Source: Phallusia fumigata (Eukaryota; Chordata; Ascidiacea; Phlebobranchia; Ascidiidae). Taken from it: a stretch of 49,958 bases of DNA. Every line of letters starts with the position of its first letter. Within the stretch, counting starts at the first letter, position 1. The stretch lies in contig QXVZ01032366.1 in the NCBI GenBank assembly GCA_008931825.1, forward strand, positions 1 to 49,958, given 5' to 3'. The notes beneath the pieces were generated by a model, which saw nothing but the letters and a program-made list of their open reading frames with translations, ran no database searches and was not told the origin of the DNA. Shown here piece after piece: positions 34,199 to 44,851 of the stretch. Position numbers and translations under genes: made by a program.

Positions 34199-34232
34199 GA
34201 AGACTAACCAGGGTGCACACTGTTTAGTCTTT
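34199..34232 (+). ncRNA. H-family hairpin 8, compensatory change
   Basis: AAGACTAA/TTAGTCTT replaces AAGGCTAA/TTAGCCTT: a G-C pair has become A-T with both arms changed. Loop GGTGCACA. Acceptor TTTTGTTTCAG at 34313. Confidence 0.52.
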
Positions 34233-34455
34233 GCCATCAGCTTTTGCAATATGATGCGCAAGTGTATAGAGATGACTTTGCACCTTTCTGTCTCTGGTAT
34301 GATTTTGTTTCAGGAACTTTTGTCTTAAAGTTGTCGAGAGAAAATCGGGATTAAGAGCGTTGAGGTTGCTTGGACCGCCCACTTCACAAACGCCTGAATG
34401 CTCAACAAACCGGTTAAAGGTAGTAAGTACAGTTTAAACTTATGTTAGAAATGCG

Positions 34456-34489
34456 AAAGGCTAACCAGGGTGCACAATGTTTAGTCTTT
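34456..34489 (+). ncRNA. H-family hairpin 9
   Basis: AAAGGCTAA/TTAGTCTTT with one G-U pair. The loop flank changed to GGTGCACAATG, weakening the CAG/CTG closing stem. Confidence 0.4.
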
Positions 34490-34566
34490 TGCGATGTGAA
34501 TTGAAAACTTGTAAGCTCAATTCTAAAACGTTTAACAATCAATTTTAAATTAAAAATTTATTCGTT

Positions 34567-34597
34567 GAAGCCAAACCAGTATATGGTTTAGCCTTCG
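34567..34597 (+). ncRNA. H-family hairpin 10, loop hexamer lost
   Basis: GAAGCCAAACCA faces TGGTTTAGCCTTC with only GTATA between. The GTGCAC tip is deleted. Probably decayed; the unit is also split by the retrotransposon at 34724. Confidence 0.35.
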
Positions 34598-34706
34598 CGA
34601 TATGTTTTTGCGATATAGTTATGAATTTGCATTTTTTGCTTTGTTAAATTTTTGCATTAGTAACTTTTACCACTGTCTTAATTTTGGAAGAAGACCATTT
34701 CTGGTT

Positions 34707-34723
34707 GTATGGTTTCCGAGTGC
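34707..34723. repeat. Target-site duplication, left copy
   Basis: GTATGGTTTCCGAGTGC here is repeated exactly at 37291-37307, flanking the retrotransposon on both sides. Confidence 0.85.
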
Positions 34724-37290
34724 TGCTTCTTCTTTTTCTTCCACTGGCTTAAATTCCACAATGTGGGGTCGTTCATTGTTTCATTTTCGTGCGCCCCGAT
34801 CTCTTTCAAATCTTCCCGGATGTTGTCACACCATCTTCTTTTGGGTCTACCTCTTTTTCTTTTTCCAATTACAATTTTTTCCACGTTTTGGCAAACGTAG
34901 TTTTCGTCCCTTTGGCACACATGGACCAACCATCTTAATCTAGCTTCCCTTAGCTTAGCTGTTAATCTTTCTCCAGCTGAGCCAGCCACTCTTGATCCGC
35001 CTTTCGGTGTTCTTTTCACTTCATCTTCCTGCATCGTCGAGCCAAGGTATTTGAAATCTACCACCTTCAAAACACTATCTTCTTGGATCTTAATTGAGTC
35101 GAGCCCGACTGACTTTTAATCCTCTTTTTTCCAATGCCTCTCTCCAACGCCCTATCCGCCTCCTCTCTTGTGTTCGCACATGACACCACATCATATCCCA
35201 GGGACTTTCTCTTATGTGCTCCGTTAGGCAGTCCATAATGATTATAAACAACAGGGTCCTTAGCATCGAGCCCTGATGCAAACCAACTTCTGCAGAAAAC
35301 GGCCCACTTAATCCATCTGCACATTCAATCTGGCTCTGGCTGTCTTCGTACATGTTTTTTATTACTTGCTCATAGCCTTCGGTCACACCCCTTAATCTCA
35401 GGCAGTTACACACCTCTTCTCTCGGTACTCGATCGTATGCCTTTTCCAATTCGATGTAGACGCAATGGAGGGGCACTTGTCGTTCCCGGTACTTTTCCAT
35501 CAACTGTCTTAGAGCGAATATGGCGTCAATTGAACGTTTATTAGGCATAAACCCATATTGTCCCTCCCCAATGTTGACCATTTCTCTCAGTCGCTTCTCC
35601 ACCACCCTTTCCCTGACCCTTTGTGTGTGTGAAGTCAACTTGATACCTCTATAACTTGCACAGCCCTGGACATCACCTTTTCCCTTATAGATTGGAATTA
35701 AAAAGCTGTATTTCCACTCCCCGGTATCCTATTCATGCTCACAATTTCGTTAAACAGCTTTGTAAGAAAATCTATACCCATCGCACCCTGGCATTTCCAC
35801 GCATCTGCTGGTATACCGTCCGGGCCCACACCTTTTCCCCGTATCATTTTGCACAAAGCTTGTCTTACTACCGCTCTGGTTATGGTTCCGTGATAGGTTC
35901 TATTCTTCTCTATAAGCGCTCATTTTCGACATTCAACATTTGTTTGAAATATTTTCTCCACCTTCTTTTGATGTCGCAATCATCTACTAGCGTGTTCCCT
36001 TCTCTGTGCTTTATCAGTTTGGGACGTAATACATTTGCCGAGCTCGTATTCCTGTTCTTTGCCATCCTCATTGCTTTCCGCAAACCGTCTGGTGAACCCA
36101 AACTTTCATACAAATCTTCGTATGCTCTTGACTTCGCCTTCGCTACGTGACGGTATGTTATCTTGCAAGCTTCTCCATATTCTTTTGCAGTTATTTCTGA
36201 TAAATTTAGATCTTTCGCTTTCTTTTTTTCTTTCTTGCTGGCAATCGCCTCTTGCACCTCTTCATCCCACCACCATGTTTCTTGATTCTCTTTCCCTTCA
36301 CCAGAGGTTTCTCCCAACACCTTTTTGGCAACTTCCCGTACTGTTACTCATCACATTCCAGCTATTTTCTTCCACCTTTGCTTTTACTGTCGCTACAAAC
36401 TCTTCCCTGAAGGTTTGATCCTCCAGTTTCCACCATCTCGTTCGCTTTTCTGCTCTTAATCTAGCGCGCTGTTTGCCTTTTAATTTTGTCTTGTATATGA
36501 CAGGCTTGTGTTGTTTGGCTACCCATTCTCCAGGAATAACTTTACAGTTCACTACTTCTTTTAGCCCTGTTCTTGGGCATAACATATAGTCAACTTGTGT
36601 GTTGTTTCCGCTACCCGAAAGTTGACCTTTTGTGATGTTCGCTTTTCCAAGAACGTGTTAATAACGGCCAGTCCACCTGCTGCTGCAAAACTCGTAATCC
36701 TATCTCCTTGTTGGTTTCTTTCTCCAAAGCCATGTCATACTATCTACGCTTCATGCTCTACATTGCCCTTCCCTACGTGACCGTTTAGTTCTTCTCCAAT
36801 CCTCAGCTGCTCTGTTTTGGGTATTTTTGTAGCTTAACTTCCAAGTTTGTACCAGAATTTGTACTTCTCGTCCTCTTCACAACCCGTTTGAGGTGCGTAC
36901 ATGCTGTGATCATGTTAATGATCTGCTTTCCGACCACCAGTTTGACGCACATCATCCTGTCTGATTTTCTTTCAACCGACACCGCGCTTTTCTTCAGTTT
37001 GGGGTCTGTTCGCGAGCTTTTCCACCTTTCCATTTCGTTTCTTGCACACAAAGCACATGGATGCACAATTTCCACACCTTACTATTCATTGAACCAACAT
37101 TCAGAATCCCCATCCCTTTCTTTCCAACTTTCCTTATCCTTTTACGTTGAGCTAACTTCTTTAGCCGTGTTCGCTCTTGATACGGCAGCCGTAACTCATT
37201 TTCTACAACCTTACGGCAATCATGCTGCACGTTTACATTGGAGAACGCCGTAGCATTTCTCCGCTTATTTTTTTGAATCCGCATCATTTA
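34724..37290 (-). mobile_element. Degenerate RTE-like non-LTR retrotransposon
   Basis: 2567 bp between perfect 17-bp target duplications, with a GAAGAA-rich 3' tail at the left end. On the minus strand the order is endonuclease remnants (ILNVGSMNSK, HVLCVQETKWKGGKARE, 36803-37287), a linker (KRRWRKYFKQMLNVENERL, 35910-36320), reverse transcriptase (QYGFMPNKRSIDAIFALRQL, LEKAYDRVPREE, VGLHQGSMLR, 35090-35638) and the C-terminal tail (KLREARLRWLVHV, GKRKRGRPKRRW, 34724-35070). The frame is broken many times, the motif A aspartate is Glu (YIELEKAYD) and the catalytic YADD box is disrupted. It is shorter than a full RTE element (about 3.3 kb) with internal losses. It cannot be active. Confidence 0.88.
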
Positions 37291-37307
37291 GTATGGTTTC
37301 CGAGTGC
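37291..37307. repeat. Target-site duplication, right copy
   Basis: Exact copy of 34707-34723. Removing the insert and one copy restores a continuous F-type cassette (CTGGTTGTATGG ... CAAAGAGATAAATTTGC). Confidence 0.85.
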
Positions 37308-37736
37308 AAAGAGATAAATTTGCATTTTTCTCTCCTTGGTATGTTATTGTTTTGTCGAGGGGAATTCGGGATGAGGTTTTCGTTTTTAATATGGAAGACT
37401 GGCCGCCCCTTGTACGCCAATTGCTTTGATTGTTTTCAATAACTAAGCATCACCAATAGATTTTTATTTTTCGCTTAGTCATTTCTGCCTTTTTTTCAGA
37501 ACCTTCCAGCAGCACTGGTCATAAGAACCGTTACTGCTTGGGTTTGAAAAAGAAGAAAGAAACAAAAGGGTCTACGAATCAGACAACGGAATTTAAAGTC
37601 GAAATTAAAAAGGAAGGCGGTGAGATGAGATCTCCGGCTCCAACGGTTTAATGCTCAACAGTTAATTAACTATGGTAAAGAACACTCAATTAAAAATGTT
37701 TGTTTCATAACAAATTTCGCATTTAAAGCTTTATTG

Positions 37737-37774
37737 GCGAAGGCTAACCAGGGTGCACACTGTTTGGCCTTCGC
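37737..37774 (+). ncRNA. H-family hairpin 11
   Basis: GCGAAGGCTAA/TTGGCCTTCGC, CAG/CTG, loop GGTGCACA. The acceptor at 37844 is 70 nt after the stem; F1 exon 37845-37931. Confidence 0.55.
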
Positions 37775-37844
37775 ACGATGATTTTATTCATAAGTTTCTG
37801 GATATAATTGTGCATTTTCTGTCTCTGGTAAGCTTTTGTTTCAG

Positions 37845-37931
37845 GAACGTTTGTCTTACTGCTGCCGAGGGAAAATCAGAATTTGCACAAGACTTATTGT
37901 TGTTTGGTCGCTGGGATCGCCAACTAATAAG
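37845..37931 (+). other. F1-type exon cassettes
   Basis: Exons starting GAACGTTTGTCTTACTGC and ending ACAAG|GTAATTAT. Copies: 37845-37931, 39704-39792, 43927-44015, 45256-45344, 46589-46677, 48502-48596 and 49777-49865. Lengths of 87, 89, 89, 89, 89, 95 and 89 nt and scattered stops argue against a common reading frame. The hairpin-to-acceptor distance is 67-70 nt in all seven, the tightest spacing in the array. Confidence 0.6.
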
Positions 37932-38040
37932 GTAATTATCTTTATTGTAGTGAAGTACATTATCTGTTTAAACTTGCAAGCACAATCACAACAAGTTTGT
38001 TTCACGATAAATTTTGTCCAAAATATTAATCGATGAGGCC

Positions 38041-38205
38041 GCAGGGATGTTCAAAGTAGAATATCGATTAGAATCAAATCCAAATTTGCTGTTTATATCG
38101 GCTGGTTGGGACCGATATTGTTTCATCCGTAACGGCGTGCAAACGTGCTTGCGTAATTCGTGTGCACTTTGTATTGATTCACAGTCGCAACAGCGGAAAC
38201 ACAGC
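38041..38205. mobile_element. Internal hAT-like MITE fragments copied with the array
   Basis: GGGATGTTCAAAGTAGAATA, TTTGCTGTTTATATCGGCTG and CGTAATTCG blocks follow each F1 donor region. Copies: 38041-38205, 44126-44290, 45460-45640, 46790-46915 and a stub at 48712-48722. The same fragment outside the array is at 2301-2480. It must have been present in the founder unit. Confidence 0.6.
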
Positions 38206-38572
38206 ACAACTTGTTTTAGTTATGCGTTTGTTGTGGCGTCAGAGCGGAAAGTAGTAGTTGGCTTACTAGCTGCTGCTTTTAACTTCTAAACTAAAAATTT
38301 TTACAACCTTCGCACGTAACTACAAAGACAGAACGACTGACGTTGTTTAGACGTTTAAAGGAAATTACCCAAAGTTAAATACAGTCATTTATTGTTGTTT
38401 TGTTGCAACTATGTCCAAATAACGCAATTAAGTAACAGGGTGGTATCACGAGCAAGCTAGGCCGCCCTTGTATTTTTGATGCATTGCTTTCTCCCTAAAT
38501 TTTCGATAACTGTTCGTGATGAAACACGACGATTCAATTTTGTACATTGACATTTCTGCATTTTTCTTCCAG

Positions 38573-38651
38573 AATGTTAGACAAGGATCATTTAGAGGAG
38601 CCCATTTCTGGCTGTGAGATTGGATCGACGACTCAAAACACAATGCTCCAG
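38573..38651 (+). other. F3-type exon cassettes
   Basis: Exons starting AATGTTAGACAAGGATCATT and ending GCTCCAG|GTATGTAGTC. Copies: 38573-38651, 38900-38966 (truncated), 40217-40259 (short), 44630-44708, 45972-46050, 46926-47004, 48794-48859 (short) and 49197-49276. Full copies are open as MLDKDHLEEPISGCEIGSTT then QLTMLQ, the best candidate for residual coding. None has an H hairpin upstream; a GGGTGG/CCGCCC stem sits there instead, or is lost in the 46926 and 48794 copies. Confidence 0.55.
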
Positions 38652-39001
38652 GTATGTAGTCAAGCATATTTCCGTTTAAACTGGTGTTGCAACATTTTTG
38701 GGGGAACGGCAAACGTAACATTCAAAACATCAAAGTATGAAGCAATTATGACCAAATACTAACATGGTGGTATCACGAGCAAGCTAGGCCGCCTTTGTAT
38801 TTTTAATGCATTGCTTTCTCTCTAAATTTTCGATAACTGTGCGTGACGAATCACGACGATTCAATTTTGTACATTGACATTTCTGCATTTTTCTTCCAGT
38901 GATCATGTAGAGGAGCCCATTTCTGACTGTGAGATTGGATCGACGACTCAACTCAAAATGCTCCAGGTATGTAGTCAAGCACATTTTCGTATAATCTAGG
39001 G

Positions 39002-39186
39002 CAGTGTTTCTCAAACTTTTTTAGCCCAAGGACCACTTAACCTTCGAATTTTTTTAAGAGGACCACCAAACACAATTCTATTGTAACATGCTGTCAAAAC
39101 AGGCGATTATAAAAACCACTGCCTAGTTTAAGTCATCTTTTCACCGACCACACTGAGGGGACGGCGGACCACACTTTGAGAATCAC
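39002..39186. mobile_element. hAT-like MITE in the intron after an F3 exon
   Basis: Starts CAGTGTTTCTCAAAC, ends TTTGAGAATCAC, and is flanked by TCTAGGG on both sides (38995-39001 and 39187-39193). Paralogous units at 44735 and 47030 have the empty site (ACTAGGGTTG), which confirms a single insertion of about 185 bp. Confidence 0.8.
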
Positions 39187-39300
39187 TCTAGGGTAGTAAC
39201 ATTTTTGGGGGAACGGCAAACGCAGCATTCAAATCATCAACGTATAAAGTTAGTCTTGAAACTTAGGAAAAATACGTAAAAGATCTAAAGATTCAGTGGT

Positions 39301-39334
39301 AAAGGCTAACCAGAGTGCACACTGTTTGACATTT
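39301..39334 (+). ncRNA. H-family hairpin 12
   Basis: AAAGGCTAA faces TTGACATTT with two mismatches. Loop hexamer GTGCAC kept, loop now AGTGCACA. Acceptor at 39420, 86 nt on; F2 exon 39421-39521. Confidence 0.42.
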
Positions 39335-39420
39335 GCAGTATAATTTTGGAATATGATTTACAAGAGGCAGTGTATAGATATGATTTTGCATTTTCTGTCT
39401 CTGTTGTGTTTTTCTTTCAG

Positions 39421-39521
39421 GAACTTCGGTCTTGGCTGTCGAGGGAAAAATCGGAATTTGGAAGAGATCATTTCTGGTTGTAGGATTGCTGGAATCGCTA
39501 AAGTGGTTTAATGCTTTACAG
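39421..39521 (+). other. F2-type exon cassettes
   Basis: Exons starting GAACTTCGGTCTTAAGGCTG and ending GCTTAACAG|GTAATTAAC. Copies: 39421-39521, 41329-41429, 43629-43744, 44972-45072, 46313-46406, 47923-48024, 48226-48318 and 49501-49593. Lengths range from 93 to 116 nt with frame-breaking indels. Copies at 48226 and 49501 are open (for example NFGLKVVEEKLDLKEIISGC then RIAGIAKVLN); others hit stops. The hairpin-to-acceptor distance is 86-91 nt in five of six checked copies. Confidence 0.58.
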
Positions 39522-39596
39522 GTGATTAACTACGGTTAAGAACTCTCACATAAAAATATTTGTTTTACGATAATTTTCGCATTTTAAACATTATTG

Positions 39597-39636
39597 GTGA
39601 ATGCTAACCAGGGTGCACACTGTTTGGCCTTCGCAC
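39597..39636 (+). ncRNA. H-family hairpin 13
   Basis: GTGAATGCTAA/TTGGCCTTCGCAC with loop GGTGCACA. F1-linked, acceptor 67 nt on. Confidence 0.52.
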
Positions 39637-40528
39637 TTTGATTTTATTTGTAATTTTATAAAGATGATTTTGTTTTTCTGTCTCGGGTGTGCTTTTGTTT
39701 CAGGGACGTCTGTCTCATTGCTGCCGAGGGAAAATCGGAATTTACACAAGAACATAATTGTTGTTTGGTCGCCGGGATCACCGACCAGCAAGGTAATTAT
39801 TTACAATGTAGTCAAGTACATCACCCGTTTAAACTTGCAAGCACAGTTACTTGTTTTCGTTGTGCGTTGTGGTGCCGTTAGAGCGGAAAGTAGTGGTTGC
39901 CTTACTAGCTTATGCCTTTAACTTCTAAACTAAAAGTTTTTGCAACCTTCGCACGTAACTATAAAGACCGCAAAGCTGACATTGTTCAGACGTTTTTAAG
40001 GGAAATTACCCAAAGTTAAATAAACAGTCATTTATTGTTGTTTTGTTGCAATTATGTCCAGATAGCGAAATTAGGTAACAGGGTGGTATCAAAAACACGC
40101 TTCGCAGCCCCCTAAATTTTTATTGCATTGCTTGCTCCATAAATTTTGGATAATTGTGCGTGATGAAACATATTGATTCAATTTTTTACATTGACATTTC
40201 TGCATTTTTCTTTCAGAATCGTATGGAGGAGCCCATTTGTGGCTGTGAGATTGCTCCAGGTATGTGGTCGAGCACATTTTCGGTTGTTGTTGCCTGATAC
40301 ATTTTTTTAATCCGATACCAGCACCCAATATTTCACACAAAGTAAAAGTACTGCGATCCGATCCGATAATATGCTGCATAGGTCATAAACATCAGGTAAA
40401 CAATTATGAAATTAGTCGAAAACAATTTGAGACTAAACAGGATGACACGCTATAATTCTCCAGCATACAATTGGCAAGTGTATAGAGTTAATTTTACATT
40501 CTTTGTTTCTGTTGTATTTTTGTTTCAG

Positions 40529-40603
40529 GAACTTGGGTCTTTCCGCTGTCGGGTGAAAATCGGAAGTGTGGTATCGCCGACTCCAAGCGATTTAATGCTT
40601 CAG
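40529..40603 (+). other. F4-type exon cassettes
   Basis: Exons starting GAACTTGG and ending TTTAATGCTTCAG|GTAAT. Copies: 40529-40603, 41808-41881, 42516-42588 (acceptor mutated to TGAG) and 47270-47344. The first reads TWVFPLSGENRKCGIADSKR then FNAS without a stop. Three of the four are preceded by eroded H arms (GACTAAACAGGATGACAC at 40432, CCTATCCAGGATGACACAC at 42421, GAGGCTAACCAGGATTACAC at 47171) that no longer fold; 41808 has an H hairpin. Confidence 0.5.
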
Positions 40604-40930
40604 GTAATCATGGTTTACTAGCTCCTAATCATAGTTCCAGCTGTTATCCCGCTAGCCCCAAAAGGGTAAAACGTTTGCATGCTTGTAAACACCACAAACG
40701 AAAGGTTTCTGTAATTCTTGAACAAAACTTTTTGAACGAATTTTTAATAGATTTCAGGTCGCCCATTGTGGTGTATCGGTTATCTAGAGCCTTAGCATGT
40801 ACCCCGTAAGGCCCCTTACAATGGGTTAAATTATTAATAAACCTGTCATAGTGGCAGATTGATTTTCTTTAAACTAGAGTCAAGTAAAATAATGTTTGTA
40901 TGACGAAAAAAAATCGAAAGCTGCCTTGGT

Positions 40931-40964
40931 AAAAGCTAACCAGTGTGCACACTGTTCGGCCTTT
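40931..40964 (+). ncRNA. H-family hairpin 14
   Basis: AAAAGCTAA faces TTCGGCCTTT. The tip CAGTGTGCACACTG is a perfect 14-base palindrome. The acceptor is degraded (CTGTCTCAG at 41039). Confidence 0.42.
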
Positions 40965-41223
40965 GCATAATAATTTTGCGCTATGATTTGCAATAGGCAG
41001 TGTATAGATATGATTTTGCATTTTCTGTCTCTGTCTCAGAAAGTTTTGTCCTGATACTGTCGAGGTTAAGTCGACTTTAGGAGGAAAGCATTTCCTGCTG
41101 CGATCGCTGACACCAATTACACCATATAAGTGGTTCAATGTTTAACAGCTAATTAACTTCAATCAAACACATTACGAATCTAAACTTTTTTAAAAACAAT
41201 TACTTACACACATTTTGATTGGG

Positions 41224-41259
41224 GAAAGCTAACCAGGGTGCACACTATTTTAGTTTTCG
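41224..41259 (+). ncRNA. H-family hairpin 15
   Basis: GAAAGCTAA pairs with TTTAGTTTTC through a plus-strand G-U pair. Loop GGTGCACA with CAG/CTA closing. Acceptor at 41328. Confidence 0.45.
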
Positions 41260-41530
41260 TAATATAATCTGCGATATGATTTGTAAGTGTTAAGTGAAAT
41301 TTTTGTTTCTGTTGTGTTTTTGTTTCAGGAAATTTGAAACTTGGGCTGTCGAGGGGAAGTTGGATTTGGAGGAGATCATTTCTGTTTGTAGGATTGCTGG
41401 AATTGCTAATGTAGTTTAATGCTTAACAGGTACTTGGCTACAGTCAAGTACATTATCGGTTTATTTGCAAACTCAATTAAAAAAAATATTAGATTTACGA
41501 TAATTTTCGTGTTTAAATCTTTATTTTTGT

Positions 41531-41563
41531 AGGCTAACCAGGGTGCACACTGTTTAGCCTTCG
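41531..41563 (+). ncRNA. H-family hairpin 16
   Basis: AGGCTAA/TTAGCCT with loop GGTGCACA. No clear acceptor follows before hairpin 17, so a partial unit. Confidence 0.42.
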
Positions 41564-41688
41564 CGGTATACTTTTGGAATATGATTTGCAAGAGGCAGTG
41601 TATAGATATGATTTTGGATTTTCTTTAAAATTTGCAAACACATTTATAACATGTTTGTTTTACGAAACAAGTTAAAGCTTTATTGTTG

Positions 41689-41721
41689 TGGGCTAACCAG
41701 GGTGCACACTGTTTGGCCTTT
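41689..41721 (+). ncRNA. H-family hairpin 17
   Basis: GGGCTAA/TTGGCCTT with loop GGTGCACA. Acceptor at 41807, leading to an F4 exon. Confidence 0.45.
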
Positions 41722-42362
41722 GTAGTATAATTTTTCGATATGGTTTGCAATAGGCAGTGTATAGATATGATTTTGCATTTTCTGTCTCTGTTGTGTTTTT
41801 GTTTCAGGAACGTGGATCTTACCGCTGTCGAGTGAAATCGGAAGAGTGATATCGCCGACTCCAAGCGATTTGATGCTTCAGGTAATCATGGTTTATTAGC
41901 TCATAATCTTAGCTCCATCGGTTATCCCGCTAGCCTCAAAAAAGCATAACGTTTGCGTGCTTGCAAACACCACAAACGAAAAGTTTCTGTAATGATAGGG
42001 TTATATAGGTGAAAATGAAGTTATGTTAAAAGGAAAATGAACCACTTGTAAAAGTTAAATGGAACTTCTGTGGGTGGTGGTTCTAGTCGGGTGTTGTTAC
42101 TACCTAAGTGAACACTATGCCATTGGTGGTTGCATTGTAGCTCTCCCCTAGTGAAATACATTTTGAATAATCCCCGATCGCGATGAAATAATACCCTAGA
42201 GCCTTAGCAGTTACACCGCTAGGCCCCTAAAATAGATAAATTACTACTAAATATGTCATGGTGACGCATTCATTTTCTTTAAACCTGATTAACATTGATT
42301 AATTTAAAGAGGCTAAATTATGAAATGTTTGTCTTACGAACAAAATTTAAAGTTTTTTTGGT

Positions 42363-42395
42363 AAAAGATAACCAGGGTGCACACTGTTTGGCCTT
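42363..42395 (+). ncRNA. H-family hairpin 18
   Basis: AAAAGATAA faces TTGGCCTTT with mismatches. Loop GGTGCACA intact. Confidence 0.38.
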
Positions 42396-43175
42396 TGTAT
42401 AATAATTTTGCGATATGAGCCTATCCAGGATGACACACTATAATTTTGCGACACAATTTGCAAGTGTATAGCGTTAATTTTACATTTTCTGTTTCTGTTG
42501 TGTTTTTGTTTGAGGAACTTGTACCTTTCCGATGTCGAGTGAAAATCGGAAGAGTGGTATGGCCGACTCCAAGCGATTTGATTCTTCAGGTAATTATGGT
42601 TTATTAGATCCAATTCATAGTTCCAGCGGTTATCCCGCTAGCCTCAAAAGAGCATAACGTTTACGTGCAAACACCCCAAACGAAAAGTTTTTGCAATAAT
42701 AGGGTTATAAAAGTGAAAATGAAGAGTGGTAAGATGCAGTATCAACCGCTTGTCCCAGTTGAATGGAAGTTCAGTGGATCGTGGTTCAGGTGGTTCAGGT
42801 TGCTCGCCTTGTGGTTCCATCTATTGAATACCTTTGTAAACCACCCCCGATTGCGATGAATTTTTAATGAAATTTAGGTCTGGCCATTGTGGTGTATCGA
42901 TTGCTATATTATACCCTAGAGCCTTAGCATGTTCCCCGCTAGGCCCCAAAATGGGCGAAATTACTAACAAACATGTCATTGTGGCACACTGATTTCTTTA
43001 TTTACGCAAAAAGCCTTGGTAGTTACCCTTCTACTCCCTAAAATGGGTCAAATTTGTAATTAATTTCCGATTTAGACGAAACTGTAGTTAATAATAGTCA
43101 AGTATAATAACGAGTTAAACTTAGAGGCTAAATTAAAAAATATTTGTTTTACGAAACAATTTAAAGCTTCATTGG

Positions 43176-43210
43176 TAAAAGCAAACCAGGGTGCACACTA
43201 TTTGGCCTTT
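43176..43210 (+). ncRNA. H-family hairpin 19
   Basis: AAAAGCAAA faces TTTGGCCTTT. Loop GGTGCACA, closing pair CAG/CTA. Followed by the chimeric exon at 43299-43363. Confidence 0.4.
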
Positions 43211-43298
43211 GCAGTATAATTTTGCAATATGATTTACAAGAGGCAGTGTATAGATATATATTTTATTGCATTTTGTCTCTATTGTGTTTTTGTTTCAG

Positions 43299-43363
43299 GA
43301 ACTTCGGTCTTAAGTAGCCAAGGCTGTGAGATTGGATCGACGACTCAACTCACAATGCTCCAG
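43299..43363 (+). other. Chimeric F2/F3 exon
   Basis: Begins as F2 (GAACTTCGGTCTTAAG) and switches to F3 (GGCTGTGAGATTGGATCG ... GCTCCAG|GTATGT). It records a deletion or unequal crossover joining two cassettes within exons. Confidence 0.6.
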
Positions 43364-43505
43364 GTATGTAGTCAAGCACGTTTTCGTATAAAATAGAGTT
43401 GCAACACTTTTGGGGGAACGGCAAACGTAACATTGAAATCATCAAAGTATGAAGTTAGTCTTGAAACTTAGGAAAAACATGTAAAAGATGTAAAGCTTCA
43501 TTGGT

Positions 43506-43539
43506 GAAGGCTAACCAGGGTGCACACTGTTTGGTCTTT
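43506..43539 (+). ncRNA. H-family hairpin 20
   Basis: GAAGGCTAA faces TTGGTCTTT, with G-U and U-G pairs on the plus strand. Loop GGTGCACA. Acceptor 89 nt on. Confidence 0.48.
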
Positions 43540-43818
43540 GCAGTATAAATTTGGAATATGATTTGCAATAGGCAGTGTATTGATAGCATTTTGTTGCATT
43601 TTCTGTCTCTGTTGTGTTTTTGTTTCAGGAACTTCGGTCTTAAGGCTGTCGATTCCAAACTCAGAAATCAGAATCAGAATTTGGAAGAGATCATTTCTGG
43701 TTGTAAGATTGCTGGGATCGCTAAAGTGGTTTAATGCTTAACAGGTAATTAAATACGGTTAAGCACACTCACATAAAAATATTTTTTCATGACAATTTTC
43801 GCATTTCAAACTTTATTC

Positions 43819-43858
43819 GTGAATGCTAACCAGGGTGCACACTGTTTGGCCTTCGCAC
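43819..43858 (+). ncRNA. H-family hairpin 21
   Basis: GTGAATGCTAA/TTGGCCTTCGCAC, loop GGTGCACA, F1-linked, acceptor 68 nt on. Confidence 0.52.
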
Positions 43859-44851
43859 TATGATTTTATTGATAAGTTAATAGAGATGATTTTGCTTTTT
43901 TTGTCTCTGGTATGCTTTTGTTTCAGGAACGTTTGTCTTACTTCTGCCCAGGGAAAATCGGAATTTACACAAGACCATTATTGTTGTTTGGTCGCTGGGA
44001 TCGCCGACTAACAAGGTAATTATCTACAGTGTAGTCAAGTACATTATCTGTTTAAATTTGCAAACACAGTTACAAAATGTTTGTTTCACGATAAATTTTG
44101 TCCAAAATTTTGATTGGTGAGGCCGCAGGGATCGAATCCAAATTTTCTGTTTATATCGGCTGGTTGGGACCGATATTGTTTCATCCAAAGCGGCGTGCAA
44201 ACTTGCGTGCTTAATTCGTCTGCACTTTGTTTCGATTCACAGACGCAACAGCGCCAACACAACACAACTTGTTTTAGTTGTACGTTTGTTTGGCGTCAGA
44301 GCGGAAATTAGAACTAGCCCTACTAGCTTAGGCCTTTCACTTCTACACTAAAAATGTTTGCAAATTTTGCACGTAGCTACTAAGACCGCATGGCTGAAGA
44401 TGTTCAGACGTTTAATGGAAATTACCCAAAGTTAAATAAAGTCAATTTGTTGTTGTTTTGTTGCAATTATGTCCAAATAACGCAATTAAGTAACAGGGTG
44501 GTATCACGAGCAAGCTGAGCCGCCCTTGTATTTTTAATTGCATTGCTTTCTCCATAAATTTTCGATAACTGTACGTGATGAAACACGACCATTCAATTTT
44601 GTTCATTGACATTTCTGCATTTTTTTCAGAATGTTAGACAAGGATCATTTAAAGCAGCACATTTCTGGCTGTGAGATTGGATCGACGACTCAACTCACAA
44701 TGCTCCAGGTATGTAGTCAAGCACATTTTCGTATAAACTAGGGTTGTAACATTTTTTGGGGAAACGGCAAACGCAACATTGAAATCATCAAAGTATGAAG
44801 TTAGTCTCGAAACTTAGGAAAAATACGTAAAAAATCCAAAGCTTCATTGGT

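Noticed and set aside
35656..36418. Plus-strand frames of 164 and 127 aa
   Set aside because: Antisense shadows of the minus-strand retrotransposon.
43823..44011. Plus-strand open frames starting MLTRVHTVWPSH, repeated in F1 units
   Set aside because: They read through hairpin, intron and acceptor into the exon and stop at the exon end. The similarity comes from DNA repeat identity, not from coding.
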